A DNA stretch of 64,000 nucleotides, from assembly GCA_035772405.1 (NCBI GenBank), contig JAYKKM010000306.1, forward strand, positions 62,001-126,000. Direction: 5' to 3'. The stretch comes from Chrysogorgia sp. JL179-B06 (Eukaryota > Cnidaria > Anthozoa > Scleralcyonacea > Chrysogorgiidae). Within the stretch, counting starts at the first letter, position 1. Each line of letters begins with the position of its first letter. Positions 18,009 to 24,980 of the stretch are shown one piece after another. Both the position numbers and the translations under genes were made by a program. Under the pieces are notes generated by a model. That model worked only from the letters and a program-made list of their open reading frames with translations. It was not told where the DNA came from and ran no database searches.

Positions 18009-18025
18009 AACATACCGTACGTTAT
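18009..18025. promoter_or_regulatory. Bidirectional promoter-like spacer
   Basis: Only 17 bases, AACATACCGTACGTTAT, separate two divergent ATGs. It is nearly palindromic around CCGTACG and matches the AACAT..GTA..TAT core of the shared motif on the plus strand, with an inverted, weaker match on the minus strand. It marks the switch from minus- to plus-strand genes. Confidence 0.55.
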
Positions 18026-18670
18026 ATGAGAGTGGTAGTATTTATTAGTGGTTCAACGAAAACTGTAGACCTACCAGAGTCAACTCTAGCAACTAACTCA
18101 GACCCTCACTTACTAGTTGAAAAGGCAACCATCTTTTGGGACTACGTTAACGTAACCACAGCTAACGACAAGATAACTTACAACAGTAATAATCACGTTT
18201 TTAGTCCTGGGTGCCACACCTTTAAAATGATCGCCGACGACTTGAAAGAGTTAGGAGACGTCAAGCTAGTAGCTAACAGATATGACTCGACGTGTACGAT
18301 AACAACTGATCAACAAATAGAACTGTTTAAATTTGGACAACTTCTAGGGTTTGACGAAAACACTACAATAGTCACCACAAAAACCAGTCCTAACGTTGTG
18401 AACGTTAACAGAGGACTGAAATACATACAAGTAACATCTAATATTGTGGACAGGTCTAATAACATAGTTAATGGTAGCAAAAGTGGTTGTATCGCAGTAC
18501 TGCCAATAACTAGCACACAGACACTTAAGGGCTCTGTACAACATTTTGGTGTTGGGTCGAAAATCCCAATAAACAAAGGAGTCATCAACCAACTAGAGTT
18601 CAAGATAACAGATCAGGACGATAACAGTATTAACGTTGGCGAGGTGTTGTTAGATTTACACATCACGTAG
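18026..18670 (+). CDS. Candidate minor capsid (single jelly-roll) protein, 214 aa
   Basis: The protein has mostly beta-type composition and no cysteine-rich or catalytic motif. IELFKFGQLLGF (about 98-110), GLKYIQVTSNIVDRSNNIV (about 130-150), ITSTQTLKGSVQHFGVGSKI (about 162-181) and GVINQLEFKI with a C-terminal GEVLLDLHIT resemble a virion protein family conserved across animal Polintons. The size fits a single jelly-roll penton-type capsid protein; that structural role is inference. The gene ends 5 bases before the integrase ATG and is the first gene rightward from the divergent promoter. Confidence 0.55.
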   Translation: MRVVVFISGSTKTVDLPESTLATNSDPHLLVEKATIFWDYVNVTTANDKITYNSNNHVFSPGCHTFKMIADDLKELGDVKLVANRYDSTCTITTDQQIELFKFGQLLGFDENTTIVTTKTSPNVVNVNRGLKYIQVTSNIVDRSNNIVNGSKSGCIAVLPITSTQTLKGSVQHFGVGSKIPINKGVINQLEFKITDQDDNSINVGEVLLDLHIT

Positions 18671-18675
18671 TGTAT

Positions 18676-19755
18676 ATGGAGCAAGAACTAAGAGATATTT
18701 ACTACAACCCGTCAACTGGTTACCAATCTGCTGAGAGGCTGTACCAAAAGGCACAAGAAGATGGACTAAGTGTTAGTAGGGCAAAGATAAAGGACTGGTT
18801 AAAATCTCAAGACACGTACACCAGGTACAAACCGATTGTTAGGAGACATAAGTTTAGACAAACATTTGTTGACTATCTGGGTGAGCAGATACAGATGGAC
18901 TTGGTCGATATGGGCAAGTACAAGCATAAGAACAACGGGTACTACTGGATACTAACAGCCACTGAGATCCTTAGTAGGTATGCTTTCGCAATACCTGTCT
19001 ATAGGAAAGATACAAAAAACATGACTAAGGCTGTCACAGAGTTACTAGAGAAGGCTAAGGTTAGATTTGGTGAGTACCCAAAGTTGGCTCAGTTTGACGA
19101 CGGTAAGGAATTCTATAACGTTGGTGTGAAGGATCTATTGGATAAACACAATGTTAAGTACTTCAGCACGAACTCTGATAAAAAGGCAGCAGTCGTGGAA
19201 CGGTTTAACAGAACACTCAAGACGTCTATGTGGAAGTACTTCTACAGTAAAGGAACGTACAAGTGGATTGACATTCTAGACCAGCTTGTTGAGAATTACA
19301 ACAATACCAAACATAGTACTATTCTAATGAGACCTAAAGACGTTAGTAAGAAAAACGAAAACGAAGTATGGACGACATTGTTTGGTTACCATTTCGGTGA
19401 CTACCCACTACCAAAGTTTAAAGTAGGTGAGACTGTCAGGATATCAAAGTACAAGAGCATATTTGCAAAAGGGTATGAGGCTAACTTCACTGAGGAGCTA
19501 TTCAAAGTGACAAAGGTCATACGTGGTGACCCTACCGTGTACGAGATAGAAGACCATGAAGGGGAACCCATCATCGGTAAGTTCTACGAGGAAGAGTTGT
19601 CAGCTGTCGATAAAAAAGACGACGTATATAAAGTTGAGAAGATACTAAAGAGAAAGAAGGTAGGAGGTAAAAAGATGGCTTTGGTTAAGTGGCTTGGCTA
19701 TGACAGTAAACACAATTCATGGATACCGGAAAGCGATATTCAAAACATTGAGTAG
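18676..19755 (+). CDS. int: Polinton integrase with C-terminal chromodomain
   Basis: This 359-aa DDE-family integrase would insert the element's DNA into chromosomes. The catalytic triad is visible: D75 (IQMDLVDM), D141 (QFDDGKEF) and E175 (AAVVERFNRTLK), with 33 residues between the last two. The N-terminus is a short helical zone without a clear HHCC zinc finger. The C-terminus (about 308-356) is a chromodomain: VYKVEKILKRKK, then LVKWLGYDSKHNSWIPE. Chromodomains in integrases are known to steer insertion to modified histones. I start at ATG 18676, which is preceded by GTAGTGTAT; an in-frame GTG at 18670 overlaps the previous stop and is unlikely. The frame is intact. Confidence 0.95.
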   Translation: MEQELRDIYYNPSTGYQSAERLYQKAQEDGLSVSRAKIKDWLKSQDTYTRYKPIVRRHKFRQTFVDYLGEQIQMDLVDMGKYKHKNNGYYWILTATEILSRYAFAIPVYRKDTKNMTKAVTELLEKAKVRFGEYPKLAQFDDGKEFYNVGVKDLLDKHNVKYFSTNSDKKAAVVERFNRTLKTSMWKYFYSKGTYKWIDILDQLVENYNNTKHSTILMRPKDVSKKNENEVWTTLFGYHFGDYPLPKFKVGETVRISKYKSIFAKGYEANFTEELFKVTKVIRGDPTVYEIEDHEGEPIIGKFYEEELSAVDKKDDVYKVEKILKRKKVGGKKMALVKWLGYDSKHNSWIPESDIQNIE

Positions 19756-19761
19756 TATATA

Positions 19762-21150
19762 ATGGCTGAAGGAGGGTTCGATGACATCGAAAATGCGACG
19801 TCGTGACGAGTTTAAGGATTATACGGACAAGGGTTTAGAAGAAGAGTTAGACATGCTCAATAACATAATCGCAGAAGACGAGATAGGACAAGAACGTGGT
19901 ATTACACGTAACAGAATCACCAGGGTGAAACAAGAGATAGAGGACTAGAGTCATAGAACGCAGAGTACAAGACAGAACCAGACACGCAGAGACGTCGTTC
20001 GTAGACAACGACGGTGGAAAAACAGTGTTAATCACTAGTAAAGGCAGCGATGTCACCACTGAGGCTCCAGCAGTAGTATTTGCTGAACCGGTGACATATG
20101 ATGACGTGCACGACGAGAGCTTTAATTTAGCTTTCGAAGAGGCTAGCGAAATCGAAAGAAGGTTGGGTAAGCTAAAAAACACTCAACAAAGAGATTTTAG
20201 AAAATGATATAAAAAGAACCAATCTAATAGATAGAAAAATACGTAAATTGTATAAAAAAAGACTCAGTAATGACGATGTGTCAAGGAATATAGTCAATAG
20301 GTCATATGTGACACCCTCAGGTTCTATTCTTTTCAAACCGGTAGGAGAAGATGGTAAATATTTGAAACCTAAACTAATACTAAAACCTGGAAAAAACGGT
20401 TTAGTCTACAGTACAGACATTAAAAGTAAGAGTGCGATTGAACAGTTTAAGCAGTTGGTCGGTCCAACAACTGACGATAGAACAGAAGACACCACAGTTT
20501 CAAGTGAAGACTTCCCAGTAATTAGAACAGAAATGAACTACGATAACGTATTTGGGTTAACAGAAGAAGAAAATCGCGAGTTAATAGGTGTCCTAAACCC
20601 AAGTGATACAATCGACCCAGACACTAGACCACAATTTCTAAGAGCGCAAGCCGACTATTTTCAGGACGCTATAGACAAAACACTTGAAGAGAGAGACAAT
20701 AGTGATGACTCTATAGAGGTAATTGGACTTGAAGAAAGAATAATTGGTTTAAGAAAAGCTAGGGACCTAACCTTAGGACAATTGGAACGTGAGACTGTTA
20801 GAGAACAACAAGAAGAGGACATCACTCGGTTACAAAAAATAAAGGAGTGGTTTAAGGAAAATTGGTTGGGTGCCTCGGCTTTAGGAATAACCATAGCCTC
20901 TTTTATCACCACGATTATAATATCCGCTAGAAGCGTAGTCTTCAAAGGTGGTCAAGCACTTGGAAAACTAGGAAAAGCTATAACTAATCTAGCCACAAAG
21001 GCTGGCCCTCTACTGGCTGGACTGCTAAACGTGGTGGCGACTGCGCTAAAGTGGGGAGCTGCAGGCATATCTTGGTTAGCGTCTAATTTGTGGATCCTAG
21101 CGATAGCACTAGCTTGGTTCGTCTACGACCAGTACAAACAGAGGAAATAA
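19762..21150 (+). pseudogene. Broken gene for a Polinton membrane protein (three +1 frame changes)
   Basis: The start MAEGGFDDIENA at 19762 directly follows GTATATA. That frame ends at a TGA (19804). The next frame, open from 19763, runs to a TAG (19946). A third frame, open from 19941, runs to a TGA (20205). The last, open from 20176, runs to 21150. Each step is a +1 change, and the pieces read as one acidic, helical protein. The final 300-codon segment ends with hydrophobic stretches (about 207-228, 253-266 and 270-293 of that segment). This suits a membrane-active minor virion protein, but the family is uncertain. It is probably inactive in this copy, though assembly errors or recoding could give the same picture. 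Confidence 0.7.
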
Positions 21151-21172
21151 AACACGTGTTATAATATATAGT
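21149..21172 (+). promoter_or_regulatory. Shared pre-ATG motif before the candidate MCP
   Basis: AAAACACGTGTTATAATATA, then TAGT and the ATG. Its first bases overlap the TAA of the preceding gene. It also contains the palindrome AACACGTGTT. Confidence 0.6.
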
Positions 21173-22411
21173 ATGAATACTAGCGAGAAAGAGTTGCTTC
21201 CTGGATATAGACGTCGTGAAATGTCTGCTATCAAAGGCACAAGAACCCGTCACGTTGTGACACTGAACCCTAACAAAGCCAATCCAGAGGAGGAGTTATA
21301 CATTGATATCCCAAAGACAAAGGGTAATACTTGCTTGGTACCCTCCAGTTTCCATCTCCTATTCGACTTCAAAAGTGCGAACGCGAAATCATGGTTTCTT
21401 AACAACCTCTCGAGACTACTCTCTGAAAAACTGGTTATAAAACTAGCAGGTGAGACTGTGTACGACAACTGTGGTGAGAGTGTTATCGGTACGTACAGAG
21501 ATTTATGGAGACCTAAAACAGAGCGAACGGCTATGATCGAATACGGCCTAGCAAACGAGAACCTTCGAAAGTTAATCTCGAAGGACGACAGTGGCGCGGC
21601 CAGTGGAAACGTACAAAAAGTTAGCGATGGTCTGATGTTCTCTATTCACGGCACTAAACAAAAGATTCAACTTGACAAGATTCTAGAAGATCACGGTTTA
21701 TACGCACCGTATAATATGAACAATAATCTCAGGTACGTAATCACACTCCCCAAAGCAACTGATATTATGGTGGCTCAATCTGGATCAGCTGTTACTGGTT
21801 ATACGTTGGAGAACCTCGAATTGGAGTACGAAACTATCGAGAGTCAAGAGATCGCTGATGAAGTATCGTCTCTATACGCATCCGGTAGATCTCTATCGTA
21901 CGAGCACGTCACGCTAATGAAGACTGTGGAGTGGGATAAAGGAACCACACTTGTGAACGAAAATATTAACCTACCAAGAAAGTCAATGAAAGCTATCGTT
22001 CTACTCTTCACAAATAAGACAAGAACTGACAGTGAGGAGTTCGTCTACCCAAACATAGAGTCAGTCAAACTCACCATAGAAGGTGTGCCGAACATGGTCT
22101 ACAGTCAAGGAATACCGAAATCAAGACTCTGGGGAGAAGCCAAAAGACTATTTGGACGAAAACTAGACTGTGACCAGCACATGACTGTCCAAAAGTTTTA
22201 CAAAGACGGTTTCGCTTTGGTTGTTGACCTTAGATCTATCGAAGATAACGCGAAAGTAGCCACTGGAAAAAAGATTGTGAATACTCAGTCAGGAATACTG
22301 ATGGAAATCATTAAAAAAGTCACAACAGCGAACGTCATGTGTAGAATATTCATACTCTCCGACGGACTCGTAAACCTTATCAACAACGATCTACAATCAA
22401 TCCAATACTAA
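21173..22411 (+). CDS. Candidate major capsid protein (double jelly-roll type), 412 aa
   Basis: This intact protein begins with a short basic arm and then has beta-rich composition throughout. Segments such as NLSRLLSEKLVIKLAGETVY (79-98), HGLYAPYNMNNNLRYVITLP, TLVNENINLPRKSMKAIVLL and the C-terminus SDGLVNLINNDLQSIQY resemble a very conserved virion protein of cnidarian-type Polintons. It is adjacent to the packaging ATPase, the usual place of the double jelly-roll major capsid protein, and its size is near that of small double jelly-roll proteins such as PRD1 P3. The capsid role is inferred from family, length and position; I cannot verify the fold. Confidence 0.66.
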   Translation: MNTSEKELLPGYRRREMSAIKGTRTRHVVTLNPNKANPEEELYIDIPKTKGNTCLVPSSFHLLFDFKSANAKSWFLNNLSRLLSEKLVIKLAGETVYDNCGESVIGTYRDLWRPKTERTAMIEYGLANENLRKLISKDDSGAASGNVQKVSDGLMFSIHGTKQKIQLDKILEDHGLYAPYNMNNNLRYVITLPKATDIMVAQSGSAVTGYTLENLELEYETIESQEIADEVSSLYASGRSLSYEHVTLMKTVEWDKGTTLVNENINLPRKSMKAIVLLFTNKTRTDSEEFVYPNIESVKLTIEGVPNMVYSQGIPKSRLWGEAKRLFGRKLDCDQHMTVQKFYKDGFALVVDLRSIEDNAKVATGKKIVNTQSGILMEIIKKVTTANVMCRIFILSDGLVNLINNDLQSIQY

Positions 22412-22428
22412 AACATATAGTATTCTAT
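22410..22428 (+). promoter_or_regulatory. Shared pre-ATG motif before the ATPase
   Basis: AAAACATATAGTATTCTAT lies directly before the ATG, and the preceding gene's TAA overlaps its start. It is one of the clearest copies. Confidence 0.6.
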
Positions 22429-23040
22429 ATGAAAACACCTTTTAACATGCTAATTGTTGGTATGACAGCCTGTGGTAAAACACACTACCTATTGGATATG
22501 ATAGAGAAAGAGTACACGAACCACTTCGATTTCATCATTCTCATATGTCCAACATTTGAATGGAACAAAACGTACACAGAGTGGAAATACTTGAGAGACC
22601 CAAACTTTATCGCTATTCAGTGTGAGCAAGATAAGGTCGACGTAATTCTTAAATATGTTACTGATATTTATAAGGGCACCAATTCACTAATAATATTAGA
22701 CGATTGTGCTGGTGGGCAGGACGTCAAAAACAGAACAAGCGAACTAGTGAAACTAGCCTTTAGCGCTAGACACTACAACCTATCCACAATAGTCATAACA
22801 CAACAACTAACCTCAATTAGTAAACCGTATCGCGAAAACATCTCAAAGTTAGTAACATTCTACAACCCTAACAGAAACGATATGAAAATTATTGTAGACG
22901 ATTATCTCAACGGAGTTGATAAAGTGGAAATTCAGAAAATAATAAAACAGTTGAAAGACAACGAGTACGCAAGATTGGAGATACTTCTAAGACATCCATA
23001 CTCGTACGAATTAGTTATTCCGCGAAAACAAAACAGTTGA
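22429..23040 (+). CDS. A32/FtsK-HerA-type genome packaging ATPase (203 aa)
   Basis: This P-loop ATPase would drive DNA into the capsid. The Walker A motif is GMTACGKTHYL (11-21) near the N-terminus. Walker B is SLIILDDCAG, with the acidic pair following a hydrophobic strand. STIVITQQLTSI further on is the usual sensor-type strand with Gln. Its length is typical of Polinton and A32-like packaging enzymes. It lies 17 bases behind the candidate capsid gene. The last about 30 codons fall in a tandem duplication whose second copy lies just after the stop, so the native C-terminus may have been altered. Confidence 0.92.
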   Translation: MKTPFNMLIVGMTACGKTHYLLDMIEKEYTNHFDFIILICPTFEWNKTYTEWKYLRDPNFIAIQCEQDKVDVILKYVTDIYKGTNSLIILDDCAGGQDVKNRTSELVKLAFSARHYNLSTIVITQQLTSISKPYRENISKLVTFYNPNRNDMKIIVDDYLNGVDKVEIQKIIKQLKDNEYARLEILLRHPYSYELVIPRKQNS

Positions 23041-23115
23041 GAGACAACAAACACGCGAGATTGGAGATACTCATAAGGCATCCATACTCATACGAAACAG
23101 CTACCCCGCAAAAAC
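22944..23115 (+). repeat. 86-bp tandem duplication at the ATPase 3' end
   Basis: The unit from AAAACAGTTGAAAGACAACG at 22944 recurs diverged at 23030 (AAAACAGTTGAGAGACAACA). The stop TGA of the ATPase lies at the start of the second copy. The second copy still reads as the same peptide in its matching frame. Confidence 0.85.
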
Positions 23116-23139
23116 AAAACATACCGTATAATATAGGAC
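23116..23139 (+). promoter_or_regulatory. Shared pre-ATG motif before the last gene
   Basis: AAAACATACCGTATAATATA, then GGAC and the ATG. It is a strong match to the element-wide motif. Confidence 0.6.
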
Positions 23140-23673
23140 ATGCCAAAACGCAAGACAAAAAATCTCGAGACAATTGACGAACTCATTGAAGACATACAAG
23201 AAGCAGAACAGGAAGTGATCGACGAATCACAAACCGACACACCACAAGTTGACGACACTCCACAAACTGACGTGGACAAGAAACGAAACGAACTAAGAAG
23301 ACTCTCAGAGGACGGCGAGATAGATCAATCCGTCGCTTATCTTAAAAAGGCCTCAGCTAAAGTTATCAATAAGATCTATGAAGAATGGGAGGTAAAAAGA
23401 ATGGAGAAAGCGAACATGTTCCTCTGTGACCTTTTAATAAGCAAGTTCGCTCACGCGTTAGGAGGGTTCAACGCTATTGAGTCACCTGAAAAGCTCTAAA
23501 ACGAGTTGAACACTGACCAACTGTTAAAAAGAGATGTAGAGAAGTTTATATCGTACATATCCCCCTACCTCCCTTGTTTAGAGTTGTTATCAGGTGGACT
23601 AACAACTAGTAAACACGTATTTAGCCACATGGCTAGAGGGGAAATCCCTGAGGGGGAACCCCCAAATGAATAA
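23140..23673 (+). pseudogene. Last Polinton gene, with one in-frame stop
   Basis: The first 119 codons encode a basic then acidic N-terminus (MPKRKTKNLETIDELIEDI) and a helical region including KVINKIYEEWEVKRMEKANM, LCDLLISKFAHALGGFNAI. A TAA at 23497 then stops translation. The same frame continues open for 57 codons beyond it (LLKRDVEKFISYISPYLPCL, LELLSGGLTTSKHVF) to a TAA at 23671. The continuation is protein-like, and similar proteins in other Polintons, as I recall them, carry an ISPY.P....SGG....KH end. So a nonsense mutation, rather than a true end, is likely. The N-terminal 119 residues could still be made. The function is unknown. Confidence 0.72.
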
Positions 23674-24189
23674 GGAGACAGTGCTACCTAATTACAATAT
23701 GAGCGGAAGTGAGTCGAAGGTAAGATACATCGTATACCCAACACAACACGGACGCGATAGCATGTAAGCGCTCACATTCGTCGAAAATTCTAAAGACACA
23801 AAGCGATCTTGGCTGAGAAAATCGAGCGAAAAGTTTACGTAAACCAGCAGCATTTCGTATCAGACATACAAGCTCCATCACTAACCTATCTCGTCTGCGA
23901 GTCGTTAATGAATAACTAATGTAATCATTAATGTCACGCGAACAAAACGGGACTTTCCCCAAGGACTTCCCCTAGCAAGTCGTCGCACGGCGAGCGTGTT
24001 ATCCAACCGAGTATCCAAATGGATAGCAAAATGGCGCTCTTTTGATTGGTCAATTCACACAGTGTCCACGGCAAATGTTTTATCCAAACAAGTATCCAAA
24101 TGGATAGCAAAATGGCGCTCTTTTGATTGGTTAACAACATTGACTAATTTACATAACAGACAGGTCTACAAAATCGTACACACGGTTTA
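23674..24189. other. Non-coding right end of the Polinton, with a direct repeat
   Basis: No gene is convincing here. It holds GC-rich small palindromes (GGGACTTTCCCC near 23950) and the direct repeat described separately. Confidence 0.6.
23997..24131 (+). repeat. Two copies of a CCAAT/YY1-like module
   Basis: TATCCAAATGGATA followed by GCAAAATGGCGCTCTTTTGATTGG (given here in part) occurs at 24012-24050 and again at 24093-24131, with a related TTATCCAA segment before each. Each copy holds a small palindrome, an AAAATGGCGC core like a YY1 site and an inverted CCAAT box. These are host-type promoter elements beside the terminal repeat. Confidence 0.6.
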
Positions 24190-24302
24190 CACAAATTTAA
24201 CCACACACAAAGAACATAGGGCACCAACACACTTTTCCAAATCGTGTAGATTCCTAACGGATCTGACTTTTGGAAAACCATCCTTGTATCGCCGTGTTCT
24301 AC
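24190..24302. repeat. Right terminal inverted repeat of the Polinton
   Basis: This is the exact reverse complement of 1-113 as far as I can check. It ends the element on the right, although the repeat may extend outward (24303-24336), which the left edge of the window does not allow me to test. Confidence 0.93.
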
Positions 24303-24690
24303 ACTACTCTCCAGGCTACAGCGCTCACACACAGTAATGATCGCTGTATCCCTGGAGAGTAGTGTAGAACGTGTGGAACCAGTGGAGGAGAAGACAACGA
24401 GACTCAACAAAGAGTTGTTGTGGGTCTACCAGATTAGAGAGCTCAAACGACAACTATTCGCTAAGAGTAGTGTAGAACGTGAGGAACTAGACGAGAGGTT
24501 TAAACACACTGCACTGGGAAAAAGGATGATCAGTCGTAAAACAGAGAGTTGTGGCTTCTCAGTCGTCTCAAATAGCTCAAACGATCGACACAAAAACGAA
24601 AGAACATGAGGGTACCAACGCACTTATCCAAATCGTGTAGATTCCAAATGGATCTGATTCCTGGAAAATCATATAGATTCCTAAAAAATA
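24303..24690. mobile_element. Rearranged Polinton-end remnants
   Basis: ACACTACTCTCCAGG-CTACAGCG at 24301-24323 is inverted, with small differences, at 24340-24366, forming a hairpin around TCACACACAGTAATGA. The inner arm then reads GTAGTGTAGAAC, the orientation of the left terminal repeat. AGTAGTGTAGAACGTG recurs near 24466. A diverged right-type terminal repeat lies at 24602-24675. This suggests a second, mostly deleted Polinton end joined to the first. An open frame at 24337-24609 is probably incidental. Confidence 0.5.
24602..24675 (+). repeat. Second, diverged copy of the right terminal repeat
   Basis: GAACATGAGGGTACCAACGC through CCAAATCGTGTAGATTCC and GGATCTGATTCCTGGAAAAT follows the order of 24212-24281 with scattered substitutions, 390 bases farther right and in the same orientation. 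Confidence 0.8.
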
Positions 24691-24875
24691 GACCACGCCC
24701 TTTTGTAAGACGTCTCGGCCACGTCCTTTTTAAGACGTCTCGGTCACGCCCCTTTTGTAAGACGTCTCGGCCACGTCCTTTTTAAGACGTCTCGGCCACG
24801 CCCATTTTCCAAGACGTCTCGACCATGCCCTTCTCAAGGCATCTCGACCACGCCCCTTTTTTAAGGAATTCTCGG
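24691..24875 (+). repeat. Short minisatellite of 25-30 bp units
   Basis: About seven units of the type AAGACGTCTCGGCCACG followed by CCCTTTT occur, with length changes in the T run. Each unit holds a GACGTC palindrome. It is GC-richer than its surroundings and unrelated to the large array that follows. Confidence 0.88.
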
Positions 24876-24931
24876 AATTATCTCAAAAATAATTCCAAGA
24901 ACTTGACCTTGAAACTTGACCTTGAAAATAT

Positions 24932-24980
24932 ATCTGACTTTTGGAAAACTGTCCTGGTACCGCCATATCCTATACTACTA
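24932..24980 (+). repeat. Third partial copy of the right terminal repeat
   Basis: ATCTGACTTTTGGAAAACTG, then TCCTGGTACCGCCATATCC and TATACTACT, follows the outer half of the right terminal repeat and its outward continuation. It ends where the large minisatellite begins. Confidence 0.7.

Noticed and set aside
19847..20182. 111-aa minus-strand frame
   Set aside because: It is antisense to the broken membrane-protein gene, whose sense-strand pieces have better protein-like content and a promoter-like motif.
1..24302. Retrotransposon or retrovirus because of the integrase
   Set aside because: There is no reverse transcriptase, gag or long terminal direct repeats; the polymerase is family B and the ends are inverted repeats.
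24337..24609. 90-aa plus-strand open frame
   Set aside because: It overlaps the inverted terminal-repeat remnants and contains the repeated end sequence AGTAGTGTAGAACGTG in frame twice; no motif and no promoter-like motif before it.
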